The notes under the pieces were generated by a model, which was not told the DNA's origin, made no database searches, and worked only from the letters and a program-made list of their open reading frames with translations. The position numbers and the translations under genes are program-made. From Elioraea thermophila (ex Habib et al. 2022) (GTDB taxonomy: Bacteria > Pseudomonadota > Alphaproteobacteria > Acetobacterales > Acetobacteraceae): a stretch of 64,000 nucleotides of DNA. Positions 55,194 to 64,000 of this stretch are shown piece after piece. The stretch is taken from NCBI RefSeq assembly GCF_003336755.1, contig NZ_QMDI01000002.1, forward strand, positions 1,116,001 through 1,180,000. Reading direction: 5' to 3'. Position 1 is the first letter of the stretch; each line of letters starts with the position of its first letter.

Positions 55194-56279
55194 TCAGGCC
55201 GCGCGCGCCACCGCCGCGCGCACCGCCGGGTCGAGTTCGCCCGAGGCGTAGCGCTTCGCCATCGCCGCAAGCGGCAGCGGCTTGATCTTCTTCGCCTGGC
55301 CCGCCGTGCCGAACTCCTCGAAGCGCTGGGCGCAAAGCTTGGTGAGCGCGGCCATCGCCGGCTTGAGGAAGTTGCGCGGGTCGAATTCGCCCTTCTTCTC
55401 CATCGCCACGCGCCGGAACTCGGCCGTCATCGCGATGCGGCAGTCGGTGTCGATGTTGATCTTGCGCACGCCGTGCTTGATGCCTTCCTGGATCTCGCTC
55501 ACCGGCACGCCCCAGGTCTGCGGCATTTCGCCACCGAACTGGTTGAACAGGTCCTGCAGCTCCTGCGGCACGGAGGAGGAGCCGTGCATGACGAGGTGGG
55601 TGTTCGGCAGTCGCTCGTGGATGGCGCGCACCACGTCCATCGCCAGGATGTCACCCGTCGGCTTGCGCTTGAACTTGTAGGCGCCGTGCGAGGTGCCGAT
55701 CGCGACGGCGAGCGCATCCACGCCCGTGCGCGCCACGAAGTCCTTCGCCTGGTCGGGGTCGGTGAGCAGCTGTTCGCGCGAGAGCGTGCCTTCCGCGCCG
55801 TGCCCGTCCTCCTTCTCGCCGTGCCCGGTCTCGAGCGAACCGAGGCAGCCCAACTCGCCCTCGACGGAGACGCCGACCCAGTGCGCCATCTCCACCACCT
55901 TGCGGGTGACCTCGAGGTTGTACTCGTAGGAGGCGGGGGTCTTGCCGTCCTCCTCGAGCGAGCCGTCCATCATCACGGAGGTGAAACCGACCTGGATGGC
56001 GGAGAGGCAGGTCGCCGGCTTGTCGCCGTGATCGAGATGCAGGCAGACGGGAATGTCGGGATACATCTCCACCGCGGCGGTCACCATCGCGCGCAGGATG
56101 GCATCACCCGCATAGGCGCGGGCACCGCGCGAAGCCTGCAGGATGACGGGGCTTTCCGTCTTCGCCGCCGCCTCCATGATGCCGCGCAGCTGTTCCATGT
56201 TGTTGATGTTGAAGGCCGGCACGCCGTAGCCGTGCTCGGCGGCGTGATCGAGAAGCTGGCGAAGCGTGATGAAGGCCAT
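55194..56279 (-). CDS. fba: Class II fructose-bisphosphate aldolase, Calvin-cycle type
   Basis: 361 residues from ATG 56279. Cleaves or forms fructose 1,6-bisphosphate and sedoheptulose 1,7-bisphosphate. Zinc and active-site motifs: [71 protein letters not shown] and [15 protein letters not shown]. The length and these motifs are those of the CbbA/autotroph class. Frames that extend upstream through tkt are shadows. Confidence 0.96.
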   Translation of the reverse strand: MAFITLRQLLDHAAEHGYGVPAFNINNMEQLRGIMEAAAKTESPVILQASRGARAYAGDAILRAMVTAAVEMYPDIPVCLHLDHGDKPATCLSAIQVGFTSVMMDGSLEEDGKTPASYEYNLEVTRKVVEMAHWVGVSVEGELGCLGSLETGHGEKEDGHGAEGTLSREQLLTDPDQAKDFVARTGVDALAVAIGTSHGAYKFKRKPTGDILAMDVVRAIHERLPNTHLVMHGSSSVPQELQDLFNQFGGEMPQTWGVPVSEIQEGIKHGVRKINIDTDCRIAMTAEFRRVAMEKKGEFDPRNFLKPAMAALTKLCAQRFEEFGTAGQAKKIKPLPLAAMAKRYASGELDPAVRAAVARAA

Positions 56280-56332
56280 GATCGCGTCCTTTCGTCCTGC
56301 GTGGTTCGATCCCCGTAGCCCCGACCCAACCC

Positions 56333-58345
56333 TCAGGCCGCCGCGCGGTGCGTGCGCGCGAGCCGCTCCTTGGCGAGCCGAACGAGCGAGTCGACGGTGA
56401 AGCCGAAGTGGCGGAAGAGATCGGGCCCGGGGGCGGAGGCGCCGAAGGTGGAAATGCCGAGCACATCGTCCTCGCTCGCCACGTAGCGCGTCCAGCCGAA
56501 GGGCGAGGCCGCTTCGACCGCGATGCGCGGCGCCGCACCGAGCACGGCCGCCCGGTACTCGGGGCTCTGGCGGTCGAAGAGCTCGAAGCACGGCAGCGAG
56601 ACGACCGCGACCGGGATGCCTTCCCCCTGCAGCGCCTTGCGCGCTTCGACGGCGAGCGCGACCTCGGAGCCGGTGGCGAGGATGGTCAGCGCGCGCGGGC
56701 CACCTTCGGCTTCGGCGAGCACGTAGCCGCCCTTGGCGCACAGGTTCTCCGCTGCAGGCTGGGTGCGCAGGGCGGGCAGGTTCTGGCGCGTCAGCGCGAG
56801 CACCGAAGGCATTTCGGGCCCCGTCAGCGCCGCTTCCCAGCACTCGGCGGTCTCCACCGCATCCGCCGGGCGGAAGACAAGCAAATCGGGCATCGCCCGC
56901 AAGGACGCGAGGTGCTCGATCGGCTGGTGCGTGGGGCCGTCCTCGCCGAGCCCGATCGAGTCGTGCGTCATCACGTAGACGACGCGCAGTTTCATCATCG
57001 CCGAAAGGCGGATCGCGTTGCGGGCGTAGTCGGAAAAGACCAGGAACGTTCCACCATAGGGAACGAAGCCGCGATGCAGCGCGATGCCGTTCATGCCTGC
57101 GCTCATCCCGAATTCGCGCACGCCCCAGTGGATGTAGCGCCCCGAAAAGTCGCCGGGCCTGATCGCCGGTGTGGCGGGCGTGACGGTGTTGTTCGAGTGC
57201 GTGAGGTCGGCCGACCCGCCGATCAGTTCCGGCACCGCGGCGGTGAGCGCCTTCAGCGCCGCCTCGGAGGCCTTGCGCGTGGCCACCGTCGGCTTCTCGG
57301 CGAGCAGCTTCTCGATGTGCGCGGCGGTCGCCTGGCGCACGGAAGCGGCGATCTCACCGGTCTCGCCGCGGCGGAAGGCCTCGCGCGTCTCGTCGGGCGC
57401 GGCGGCGAGGCGCGCCTCCCACGCCTCGCGCGCAGCCCGGCCGCGGGCACCGGCGGCACGCCAGGCCTCGAGGATGGGCGAGGGGATTTCGAACGGCGGC
57501 CAGGGCCAGCCGAGGCGTTCGCGCGCCGCCGCCACCTCGGCCGCGCCGAGCGGGGCACCGTGCGTCGATTCCGAGCCCTGCTTGTTGGGCGCGCCGAAGC
57601 CGATGATGGTGCGGCAGGCGATGAGCGAGGGGCGGGGGTCGGCGATCGCCGCCTCGATCGCGGCCGAAACGGCTTCCATGTCGTGCCCGTCCACCCGCTG
57701 CACGTGCCAGCCGGAGGCAGCGAAGCGCGCGCACTGGTCATCCGACACCGCAAGCGAGGTCGGCCCGTCGATCGAGATGCCGTTGTCGTCGAACAGGACG
57801 ATGAGACGCCCGAGCTTGAGATGGCCCGCGAGCGAGATCGCCTCGTGGCTGATGCCTTCCATCAGGCAGCCGTCGCCGGCGATGACGAAGGTGCGGTGAT
57901 CGACGAGCGCGTCCCCGAAGCGGGCGTTGCGCATCCGCTCCGCGATCGCCATGCCGACCGCGTTGGCGAGCCCCTGGCCGAGCGGGCCCGTCGTCGTCTC
58001 CACCCCGGGCGTGTGCCCGTACTCCGGATGGCCCGGCGTGAGCGAGCCGAGCTGGCGGAAGCGGCGGATCTCCTCCATCGTCATCCCCGGGAAGCCGGTG
58101 AGGTGGAGGAGGGCGTAGAGCAGCATCGAGCCGTGGCCGGCGGAGAGCACGAAACGGTCGCGGTCCGGCCAGTCGGGGGCGGCGGCGTCGTACTTCAGGA
58201 AGCGGGTCCAGAGCACGGTGGCCACATCCGCCATGCCCATCGGCATGCCCGGGTGGCCCGACTTCGCGTTCTCCACCGCATCCATGGCGAGGGCGCGGAT
58301 CGCGTTCGCCATCGTCCTCAGGTCGACTTCCGCCGCACCACTCAT
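56333..58345 (-). CDS. tkt: Transketolase
   Basis: 670 residues, full length. Thiamine-diphosphate enzyme of the Calvin and pentose-phosphate pathways. Motifs: [73 protein letters not shown], the cofactor motif [13 protein letters not shown] ... [11 protein letters not shown], and [35 protein letters not shown]. Third gene of the cbb unit. Confidence 0.97.
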   Translation of the reverse strand: MSGAAEVDLRTMANAIRALAMDAVENAKSGHPGMPMGMADVATVLWTRFLKYDAAAPDWPDRDRFVLSAGHGSMLLYALLHLTGFPGMTMEEIRRFRQLGSLTPGHPEYGHTPGVETTTGPLGQGLANAVGMAIAERMRNARFGDALVDHRTFVIAGDGCLMEGISHEAISLAGHLKLGRLIVLFDDNGISIDGPTSLAVSDDQCARFAASGWHVQRVDGHDMEAVSAAIEAAIADPRPSLIACRTIIGFGAPNKQGSESTHGAPLGAAEVAAARERLGWPWPPFEIPSPILEAWRAAGARGRAAREAWEARLAAAPDETREAFRRGETGEIAASVRQATAAHIEKLLAEKPTVATRKASEAALKALTAAVPELIGGSADLTHSNNTVTPATPAIRPGDFSGRYIHWGVREFGMSAGMNGIALHRGFVPYGGTFLVFSDYARNAIRLSAMMKLRVVYVMTHDSIGLGEDGPTHQPIEHLASLRAMPDLLVFRPADAVETAECWEAALTGPEMPSVLALTRQNLPALRTQPAAENLCAKGGYVLAEAEGGPRALTILATGSEVALAVEARKALQGEGIPVAVVSLPCFELFDRQSPEYRAAVLGAAPRIAVEAASPFGWTRYVASEDDVLGISTFGASAPGPDLFRHFGFTVDSLVRLAKERLARTHRAAA

Positions 58346-58386
58346 CCTCGCGTCCTCCGCCCTCGCCTTCTTCTTGCCCGTCGTTC

Positions 58387-59265
58387 TCAGTGCCGTGCCC
58401 GACGCGCGCGGTCGACGAGCTGCAGCACGATCGGGGTCATGATCAGCTGCATCGCCAAGTCCTGCTTCGCGCCCGGAATGACGATGGAGTTGGCTCGGCT
58501 CATGAAACTACCGGGGATCATCGACAAGAGGTAGGGGAAGTCGATGCCGCGCGGGTTCTTGAACCGGATCACCACCATGGACTCGTCGGGGGTGGGGATC
58601 CACCGCGCGATGAAGGGGTTCGAGGTGTCGACCGTCGGCACGCGCTGGAAGTTGATGTCCGTCTCGGCGAACTGCGGGCAGATGTAGTGCACGTAGTCCG
58701 GCATCCGCCGCAGGATGGTGTCCATCACCGCCTCGGTGGAGTAGCCGCGCGCGGCCCGGTCGCGGTGGATCTTCTGGATCCACTCGAGGTTGATCACCGG
58801 CACCACACCGATCTTGAGGTCGGCGAGCGCGGCGAGGTTGACCTTGTCGGTCACCACGCAGCCGTGCAGGCCTTCGTAGAACAGGAGGTCGGTGTTCGGC
58901 GGGAACTCCTCCCAGGCCGTGAAGGTGCCGGGCGGAGAGCCGTAGAGTTCGGCCTCGCGCGCATCGTGCACATAGTGCCGCGTGCGGCCGGTGCCGTTGG
59001 TACCGTACTGGACGAAGACTTCCTGCAGCTCCTCGAGCAGGTTCGCCTCGATGCCGAAATGGCTGAAGTGCTTGTTTCCGGCCGCTTCGGCCTCAGCCAT
59101 CTTCTGCCGCATCTCGGCGCGGTCGTAGCGATGGAAGGCGTCGCCTTCGATCCAGGCCGCGGTGATGCCTTCGCGACGGAAGATCTGTTCGAAGGTGTGC
59201 TTGACCGTGGTTGTGCCGGCACCGGAGGAGCCGGTGACGACGATGATCGGGTGCTTGACGGACAT
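58387..59265 (-). CDS. prk: Phosphoribulokinase
   Basis: 292 residues, the proteobacterial class I size. Makes ribulose 1,5-bisphosphate, a compound with essentially no use outside the Calvin cycle. Motifs: P-loop [50 protein letters not shown], and [42 protein letters not shown]. Its presence strongly implies RuBisCO elsewhere in the genome. Confidence 0.97.
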   Translation of the reverse strand: MSVKHPIIVVTGSSGAGTTTVKHTFEQIFRREGITAAWIEGDAFHRYDRAEMRQKMAEAEAAGNKHFSHFGIEANLLEELQEVFVQYGTNGTGRTRHYVHDAREAELYGSPPGTFTAWEEFPPNTDLLFYEGLHGCVVTDKVNLAALADLKIGVVPVINLEWIQKIHRDRAARGYSTEAVMDTILRRMPDYVHYICPQFAETDINFQRVPTVDTSNPFIARWIPTPDESMVVIRFKNPRGIDFPYLLSMIPGSFMSRANSIVIPGAKQDLAMQLIMTPIVLQLVDRARRARH

Positions 59266-59297
59266 GTCGCGCGTGCGGGGCAGGGGAAAGGCTCGGG

Positions 59298-60332
59298 TCA
59301 GGACTTGAACAGGCCGCGCTCGCCGAACAACGGGCGCTGACCGCCGGGCGGGATCACGCCCGTGTTGTGCATCGCCATCACGCGCTCGACCTTCTCACGC
59401 GAGCCGTAAATCAGCGGGATCTTCTGATGGATCGATTGCGGAACGAGCTCGAGGATGCGGTTGAACCCGTCGCTCGCCATCCCGCCTGCCTGTTCGATGA
59501 CGAAAGCGATCGGGAAGCCTTCGTAGAGGAGACGCAGCCGACCGCGCTCGTAGCCGCGCCGCGCATCCGAGGGATAGAGGTAGATGCCCCCGCGCAGCAG
59601 GATGCGCAGCGCCTCGCCCACCGAGCAGGCGAGCCAGCGCATGTTGTAGTCCACGCCGCGGGGCCCCGAGGCACCCGCGATCAGCTCCTCGATGTAGGTG
59701 CGGATCGGCAGCGTCCAGTGCCGCATGTTGGAGGCGTTGATCGCGTACTCGGGCTTCCAGGTCGGGATCCGCACCTTGGCATGCGTCAGGCGCCACTCCC
59801 CGGACGGTCGATGCAAGGTGAAGAGATCGGTCCCGTCGCCGAGCGAGAGGGCGAGCACGGTGGAGGGACCGTAGACCACGAAGCCGGCGGCGAGCTGGGC
59901 GGTGCCGGGCTGGAAGAAGGCCTTCGCCGGATCGGCCGGATCGGTCAGAGGCAGCAGCGAGAAGATGCTGCCGACCAACATGTTCTGCTCGATGTTGTTG
60001 GAGCCGTCGAGCGGGTCCATGGCCACCGCGAGCGGCCCGTCCCGCCCTGTGAGCTTCACCTCGTCCATCTCCTCGGAAACGATGGCGGCCACCGGGCAGG
60101 GCTCGAGATGGCGGAGGAAGATCTCGTTCGACCGTACGTCGAGCACCTTCTGCCCGTCGCCGTCGTTCGAGGCGCCGACGACCTCGGCCATGCGGCCCGC
60201 GAGCGCGCCGAGAGCAAGCAGGTCGGCGAGTTCGACGGAGGCGGCGGCGAGGGCGGCGACCGTCTCGGCGACGGCGACCCGGCGGGGATCGCTGCCGGCA
60301 AATGCCTCCAGATGCTCACGGAGCGTGGTCAC
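59298..60332 (-). CDS. fbp: Class I fructose-1,6-bisphosphatase
   Basis: 344 residues from GTG 60332, which has a strong ribosome site (GAGGAGGA); an ATG at 60383 lies upstream of it. Motifs: IVSEEMDEV, the metal site AMDPLDGSNNIEQNMLVGSIFSLLP, AGFVVYGPSTVLALSLGDGT, RWLACSVGEALRILLRGGIYLYPSD and FVIEQAGGMASDG. First gene of the cbb operon, divergent from cbbR. Confidence 0.96.
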   Translation of the reverse strand: MTTLREHLEAFAGSDPRRVAVAETVAALAAASVELADLLALGALAGRMAEVVGASNDGDGQKVLDVRSNEIFLRHLEPCPVAAIVSEEMDEVKLTGRDGPLAVAMDPLDGSNNIEQNMLVGSIFSLLPLTDPADPAKAFFQPGTAQLAAGFVVYGPSTVLALSLGDGTDLFTLHRPSGEWRLTHAKVRIPTWKPEYAINASNMRHWTLPIRTYIEELIAGASGPRGVDYNMRWLACSVGEALRILLRGGIYLYPSDARRGYERGRLRLLYEGFPIAFVIEQAGGMASDGFNRILELVPQSIHQKIPLIYGSREKVERVMAMHNTGVIPPGGQRPLFGERGLFKS

Positions 60333-60449
60333 GGGCCGTTCCTCCTCTCGCGCGCGCTCGATCGCGTCCCCGACCGGGCGCAACTGCCTTCATTAAGTCG
60401 AAACTAGCCGGCTTCCCTGGCTTGGGGAATTCTTTTACACTTTTCCGAG
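60333..60449. promoter_or_regulatory. cbbR-fbp divergent promoter region
   Basis: 117 bp, clearly AT-richer than its surroundings. It holds a LysR-type T-N11-A motif (TAAGTCGAAACTA, 60394-60406) and an AT-rich patch (GAATTCTTTTACAC). A GAAAGA-AAA-TCTTTC inverted repeat (60452-60466) lies just inside cbbR. Such elements fit CbbR control of both directions, but the site itself is a guess. Confidence 0.45.
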
Positions 60450-61442
60450 ATGAAAGAAAATCTTTCTTCCTTCGCCCGGCGGGTCAGCCTCAAGCAGTTG
60501 CGCGCCTTCGCTGCCCTGGTGGCGGAAGGCAGCATCAGCGGTGCGGCGCAGCGGCTCTCGCTCACCCCGCCCGCGATCAGCCAACAGCTGCAGAAGCTGG
60601 AGGAAGCGGCGGGGGGCCTTCCCCTGTACGATCGCCACAGCAAGGGGGTCCGCCTCACGGATGCCGGGCGCGAGGTGCTGGCCGCGCTCGAACGGGTGGA
60701 GGCCGCGCTCGCCGATGTCGCGATCGCGCTCGAGACGCTGCGCGGCGTCTCGGCCGGGCGGGTCGCCATCGGCATGATCAGCACGGCGAAGTATTTCGCC
60801 CCGCTCGCGCTTGCCGCCTTCAAGCGCGCCCATCCCGGCGTCGAGCTCGCGATCCGGATCGGCAACCGCGAGGCGATCCTCTCCGCCTTGCGCAGTTTCG
60901 AGCTCGATCTCGCCATCACCGGCTACCCGCCGGAGGACTTTCCTGTCGCCCGCGCCGTGCTCGGCCCCAACCCGCATGTGATCATCGCGCCTCCCGACCA
61001 TCCCCTGGTCGGGCAGCGCGCCGTTCCCCTCACCGTGGTGGGGCGGGAGACGATCCTGTTGCGCGAACCCGGCTCCGGCACGCGCGCCCTGCTCAAGCGC
61101 CTCTTTCCCGAGGAGCCACCCTTGGGGCCGCGGATCGAGATCGGCTCCAACGAGACGATCAAGCAGGCCGTGATGGCGGGCATGGGCATCGCGCTGATTT
61201 CCGCCCACACCTGCGCCGCCGAGCTCGCCGACGGCAGGCTCGCGCTGATCGACGCGGAGGGACTGCCGGTGGTGCGGCAGTGGTTCGTCATCCGTCGCGC
61301 CGACAAGCGGCTCCTGCCGGTGGCGGAGGCGCTGTGGCGGCACCTGGTCGCCTCGGCCGCCGACTATCTGCCGCGCTTGCCGGCCGAGCCACCTCCGGCA
61401 CGGGCCGCGGCGGCGACGGCGGAACAGGAAGAGATCGCCTAG
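60450..61442 (+). CDS. cbbR: CbbR, LysR-type regulator of the Calvin operon
   Basis: 330 residues. N-terminal winged helix (SLKQLRAFAALVAEGSISGAAQRLSLTPPAISQQLQKLEEAAGGLPLYDR), then the effector-binding domain starting GRVAIGMISTAKYFAPLALAAFKRAHPGVE, with NETIKQAVMAGMGIALISAHT as in CbbR. Divergent from fbp. In the family, metabolites such as ribulose 1,5-bisphosphate or NADPH modulate it. The Ala/Pro-rich last 25 residues are not conserved. Confidence 0.93.
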   Translation: MKENLSSFARRVSLKQLRAFAALVAEGSISGAAQRLSLTPPAISQQLQKLEEAAGGLPLYDRHSKGVRLTDAGREVLAALERVEAALADVAIALETLRGVSAGRVAIGMISTAKYFAPLALAAFKRAHPGVELAIRIGNREAILSALRSFELDLAITGYPPEDFPVARAVLGPNPHVIIAPPDHPLVGQRAVPLTVVGRETILLREPGSGTRALLKRLFPEEPPLGPRIEIGSNETIKQAVMAGMGIALISAHTCAAELADGRLALIDAEGLPVVRQWFVIRRADKRLLPVAEALWRHLVASAADYLPRLPAEPPPARAAAATAEQEEIA

Positions 61443-61460
61443 CCCGCTCGGCTGGGCGCC

Positions 61461-61490
61461 GCGCGGGCCCGCCCGGCAACGGGCCTGCGC
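61461..61490. terminator. Possible hairpin terminator between cbbR and the DUF2272 gene
   Basis: An 11-bp stem GCGCGGGCCCG / CGGGCCTGCGC (one G-T pair) with an 8-nt loop, between convergent genes. No T-run. Confidence 0.4.
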
Positions 61491-61515
61491 GCGCTCTCCG
61501 CCGCCCCGCCCGCCG

Positions 61516-62148
61516 TCAGGCCGCGAAGCGGATGAGCGCGAACCAGTGCCCGCGCGCCTGGGATGTGTCGCGCAGCCGTCCGGCCTCGTCGAGCACGAGA
61601 GACCGCCGCAGCACCGTATCGGCCAGGTTGCCGCCGATCATCTCGGCGCCGCCCGGGCCGGCCCGCACCACGATGTCGCCATGGCTGGTGAAGGGGTCGA
61701 TGGACAGGGCCCGCTCGAAGGTCACCGGCCGATTCCCTGCCCCGTCGCCGATGCCGAGGCGCCACTGCACGACGATGTCGCCGCGCCGCAGCGGCAGCGC
61801 ATCGATCGGGAAGCCGCGATAGGGCTGATCGCCGCTCGCCTGGGCGCGGGCGATCGCATCCCGCACGTAAGTGGAGTGCCATTCGCAGTAGGCGAACCAA
61901 GGGGCACCACGCGTCGCCGCCCACACCCCCGCACCGATGAAGGCGGCCGACCAGGCCCAGCGGTCGCCGTTCGCGTCCGTCGTCCGCCCGTCCACGTGCC
62001 GATAGGCGGGACGGCCTGCGGCGTCGCCAACGATGCGCCAATACTCGGCGATCCAGCGGTTGCAGGGCTCCTCGTCCTCGAGCCGGCCGAGAAAGCGCGC
62101 CTCCTCACCTTCCGCCCAGGCAGCCAGCCGTTCCGCGATCGTGTCCAT
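61516..62148 (-). CDS. DUF2272 domain protein
   Basis: 210 residues from ATG 62148 (a start at 62238 would run into the lrgA leader). The DUF2272-like core has EPCNRWIAEYWRIVG, WAWSAAFIGAGVWAATRGAPWFAYCEWHSTYVRDAIARA, the LRRGDIVVQWR segment and SIDPFTSHGDIVVRAG. The WSAAFI...H...GDIV order is like NlpC/P60- or CHAP-type papain folds, so a cell-wall hydrolase is possible. The catalytic Cys is not obvious (Ser in WSAAF), and I see no signal peptide. Confidence 0.7.
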   Translation of the reverse strand: MDTIAERLAAWAEGEEARFLGRLEDEEPCNRWIAEYWRIVGDAAGRPAYRHVDGRTTDANGDRWAWSAAFIGAGVWAATRGAPWFAYCEWHSTYVRDAIARAQASGDQPYRGFPIDALPLRRGDIVVQWRLGIGDGAGNRPVTFERALSIDPFTSHGDIVVRAGPGGAEMIGGNLADTVLRRSLVLDEAGRLRDTSQARGHWFALIRFAA

Positions 62149-62257
62149 CGCCCTTCCTCCCCGTGCCGCCCCGCCGTTGCGACCCGAGCCGCGGCGACGC
62201 ATCTGCGAAAAATCCTCCGTCGTCGCCGCCTCCGACAAGCCCCGAGGAGCTTACGCC

Positions 62258-62617
62258 GTGATCGCCGCCCTCACCCTCCTGCTCGCCTGTCAGCTCGCAG
62301 GCGAAATCGTCGCCCGCGCCCTTGGCCTGCCCTTGCCCGGCCCGGTGGTCGGCCTGATCCTGCTCGCCGCCGGCCTGCTCGTCCGCGGGGCAGAGCCTCC
62401 GGCCGAGCTCGTCGCCGTGGCGGACGGGCTCCTGCGCAACCTGGGCCTCCTGTTCGTGCCGGCGGCGGTCGGCGTGGTGCTGCACCTCGACCTGCTCGCC
62501 CGCGCCGCCGCACCGATCGCGCTCGCCATCCTCGCCGGCACGCTGGCGGCGATCGGCTTCACGGGCCTTCTCACGGCGCGCCTGCTGCGCTCGCGGAGCT
62601 CGCACGATGCGGCCTGA
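62258..62617 (+). CDS. lrgA: LrgA/CidA-family membrane protein
   Basis: 119 residues from GTG 62258 with AGGAG 8 bp upstream. Four membrane helices; motifs LACQLAGEIVARALGLPLPGPVVGLILLAAGLL and GLLRNLGLLFVPAAVGVVLHL. The holin-like LrgA acts with LrgB; in other bacteria the pair affects autolysis and overflow-metabolite (pyruvate) transport. Frames extending upstream overlap the divergent DUF2272 gene. Confidence 0.9.
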   Translation: MIAALTLLLACQLAGEIVARALGLPLPGPVVGLILLAAGLLVRGAEPPAELVAVADGLLRNLGLLFVPAAVGVVLHLDLLARAAAPIALAILAGTLAAIGFTGLLTARLLRSRSSHDAA

Positions 62618-63329
62618 GCTCGCCGAGATCTGGGTCTATCTCGCCGCCTCGCCGCTCGCCGCGCTGACGGTCACGCTGGCGGCCTGGCTCGCCGGGCTTC
62701 GCCTGCACGCCGCCGCTCGCGGCAGTGCCCTCGTCAACCCGGTGCTGGTGGCGGCCCTCCTCCTCGTCGGGCTCCTGCTCGTCGCGGGGATCGAGTACAG
62801 GGCTTATTTCGAGGGCGCGCAGTTCGTGCACTTCCTGCTCGGCCCCGCCACCGTCGCGCTCGCCGTGCCGCTGGTGCGCCAGTGGCGTCTGCTCAGGGCC
62901 TCGGGGCCCGCGCTGGCGGTCGCCCTCTTCAGTGGCAGCGCTTTCGCTTCGGCCTCCGCCGTCGCCATCGGCTGGGCCTTCGGCGCCGACCGCGCGGTGC
63001 TCGCCACCCTCGCCCCGAAGGCGACCACCACCCCCGTCGCCATGGGCATCGCCGAGCAGATCGGCGGCATTCCGAGCCTGACCGCGGTCGTCGTCATCCT
63101 CTCGGGCATCGCCGGCGCCGCCCTCGGCCCGGCCGTACTCAGCTTGCTCAGGGTGCGGGATTGGCGGGCGCGCGGCTTCGCGGTCGGGCTTGCCGCGCAC
63201 GGCATCGGCACTGCCCGCGCCATTTCCGTCAATGAGACGGCTGGTGCCTTCGCCGCCCTGGCGATGGGACTGAACGCGCTCGCCACCGCTCTGCTCCTCC
63301 CTCTGGTCTGGGCCCTCGCGGTGGGTTGA
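62607..63329 (+). CDS. lrgB: LrgB-family membrane protein
   Basis: 240 residues, several membrane helices. Motifs: YFEGAQFVHFLLGPATVALAVPLVRQW, LAPKATTTPVAMGIAEQIGGIPSLTAVVVILSGIAGAALGPAVLSLL and AHGIGTARAISVNETAGAFAALAMGLN. It overlaps lrgA by 11 bp, so the two are translationally coupled. Partner of LrgA in the membrane. Confidence 0.93.
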   Translation: MRPELAEIWVYLAASPLAALTVTLAAWLAGLRLHAAARGSALVNPVLVAALLLVGLLLVAGIEYRAYFEGAQFVHFLLGPATVALAVPLVRQWRLLRASGPALAVALFSGSAFASASAVAIGWAFGADRAVLATLAPKATTTPVAMGIAEQIGGIPSLTAVVVILSGIAGAALGPAVLSLLRVRDWRARGFAVGLAAHGIGTARAISVNETAGAFAALAMGLNALATALLLPLVWALAVG

Positions 63330-63337
63330 TACGGCCC

Positions 63338-63378
63338 GACCGTCCGGACGGTCTTGCCACCCGACCGTCCGGACGGCA
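63338..63378. promoter_or_regulatory. Two TetR-type operator copies
   Basis: GACCGTCCGGACGGTC (63338-63353) is a perfect 16-bp palindrome. A second copy with the same 14-base start (63363-63376) follows 25 bp later, right before the TetR gene. Paired sites suggest autorepression by two dimers. Confidence 0.75.
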
Positions 63379-63959
63379 TGTTGCAGCGCGCCATGTTGGA
63401 CCAGACGAGCGAAACGCGGGACACGCGCGAGCGCATCCTGGACGCCGCCGAAAGCGTGGTGGCCGAACGCGGGGTCGCCGCCCTCTCGCTCGAGGCCGCC
63501 GCCGCCGCCGCCGGGGTGAGCAAGGGCGGGCTTCTCCACCACTTCCGCTCCAAGGAGGCGCTGCTGACCGCCCTGGTCGAGCGCATGGTGGCGGAGATGC
63601 GCGCGGGCTACGACGCCGTGGTCGCTGCCGAACCGGAGGGCCCTGGCCGGCACACCCGCGCCTGCATCGCCTGGGCGCTGCGGCCGAGCCCGGAACAGCG
63701 CGCCCGCGACCTCCGCCTGGCCGCCGCCCTGCTGTCGGCCCACGCCCACGACCCGGCGCTGATCGAGCCGGTGCGGCGCGAACACGCCCGCATCCGCGCC
63801 GCCATCGCCGATGACGGCCTGCCGCCCGGCCATGCGCACGCCGTGCTCGCCGCCGCCGACGGCATCTTCCTCGCCAAAGTGTTCGGCCTGTGGTCGCCGG
63901 ACGAGGCGCTCGCCCAAGCGATCGAGGCCGCGCTCGGACGTCTCGCCGAACCATGCTGA
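63378..63959 (+). CDS. TetR-family transcriptional repressor
   Basis: 193 residues from ATG 63378; ATG 63393 (MLDQTSETRDTRERIL) is equally plausible and leaves a longer leader. The N-terminal helix-turn-helix is clear (RERILDAAESVVAERGVAALSLEAAAAAAGVSKGGLLHHFRSKEALLTALV). The C-terminal ligand domain resembles TetR_C of uncharacterised regulators. Two operators lie directly upstream. The stop overlaps the start of the next gene, so it probably controls that gene. Confidence 0.9.
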   Translation: MLQRAMLDQTSETRDTRERILDAAESVVAERGVAALSLEAAAAAAGVSKGGLLHHFRSKEALLTALVERMVAEMRAGYDAVVAAEPEGPGRHTRACIAWALRPSPEQRARDLRLAAALLSAHAHDPALIEPVRREHARIRAAIADDGLPPGHAHAVLAAADGIFLAKVFGLWSPDEALAQAIEAALGRLAEPC

Positions 63960-64000
63960 GGCCCCTGCTCATCGGTGCCCTCGCCCTCGTCCTCGTGCCG
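63953..64000 (+). CDS. Start of a gene with an N-terminal signal or membrane sequence (cut by window)
   Basis: Sixteen codons, MLRPLLIGALALVLVP, overlapping the TetR stop. The hydrophobic start fits a signal peptide. Genes placed directly after such TetR repressors are often RND-efflux membrane-fusion proteins, but nothing here proves it. Confidence 0.5.
   Translation, partial: MLRPLLIGALALVLVP

Overview
The window is one continuous, very GC-rich stretch of chromosome with almost no non-coding space. Gene content and order point to an alphaproteobacterium, most likely Rhodospirillales/Acetobacteraceae-like. The evidence is MipZ, the SahR-MetH pair, the hemD - mitofilin-like - hemY order, the fsa - DUF484 - xerC cluster opposite priA, a pqqABCDE operon and a proteobacterial Calvin-cycle operon. 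I cannot name the genus. I see no insertion sequence, prophage or CRISPR array.

Layout. 0-2.4 kb: a minus-strand pqqABCDE operon. pqqA, pqqB and pqqD look intact, but pqqC and pqqE carry frameshifts, and a C-terminal scrap of a PQQ-type aldose dehydrogenase abuts pqqA. 2.5-8.2 kb: a sugar-acid module with a UxaA/GarD-type dehydratase, an enolase-superfamily dehydratase and a TRAP transporter whose dctP and dctQM flank the inverted enolase gene. 8.4-11 kb: a large hybrid sensor kinase. 11.2-23.6 kb: tRNA-Gly, then a methionine/vitamin B12 block: SahR with a perfect operator, B12-dependent MetH, a cation efflux protein, BtuF-C-D-like uptake ABC transporter, TonB, exonuclease III, and a convergent BtuB receptor behind a cobalamin riboswitch. 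23.6-32.5 kb: ExoD-like protein, DUF1194, hemC, tsaD, a repeat-containing lipoprotein, priA, fsa, DUF484 and xerC. 32.5-43.7 kb: rimP-nusA-ylxR/L7Ae-infB-rbfA, an inverted sulfide-dehydrogenase-like flavoprotein, then truB-rpsO-pnp. 43.8-50 kb: a nitronate monooxygenase-like gene, hemD, a mitofilin-like repeat protein, hemY, mipZ and tRNA-Thr. 50-53 kb: a methyltransferase/glycosyltransferase/small DMT operon and a MaoC-like hydratase. 53-61.4 kb: a Calvin-cycle cluster (cbbR divergent from fbp-prk-tkt-fba, then rpe and an FGGY kinase) without RuBisCO in view. 61.5-64 kb: DUF2272 protein, LrgA/LrgB, a TetR repressor with two operator copies, and the start of the next gene.

How the parts work together. 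The B12 block is coherent: BtuB, TonB and BtuFCD bring in cobalamin, MetH uses it, SahR is expected to switch on methyl-cycle genes when S-adenosylhomocysteine builds up, and the riboswitch closes BtuB when B12 is plentiful. The Calvin block supplies sugar-phosphate interconversion and ribulose-1,5-bisphosphate; a D-ribulokinase role for the FGGY enzyme would feed the same pool. The PQQ locus looks as if it is decaying together with one of its client enzymes, while every other locus in the window reads cleanly, which argues against general sequencing error.

The items most worth a second look are the decaying PQQ locus, a small lipoprotein made of 21-residue RD-FGRP repeats that resemble YD/RHS repeats, a stand-alone fragment resembling the CxCC segment of COG0523 GTPases beside the SahR operator, and predicted ribosome-site-masking hairpins ahead of btuB and pnp. 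I did not find a clear-cut new defence or mobile system.
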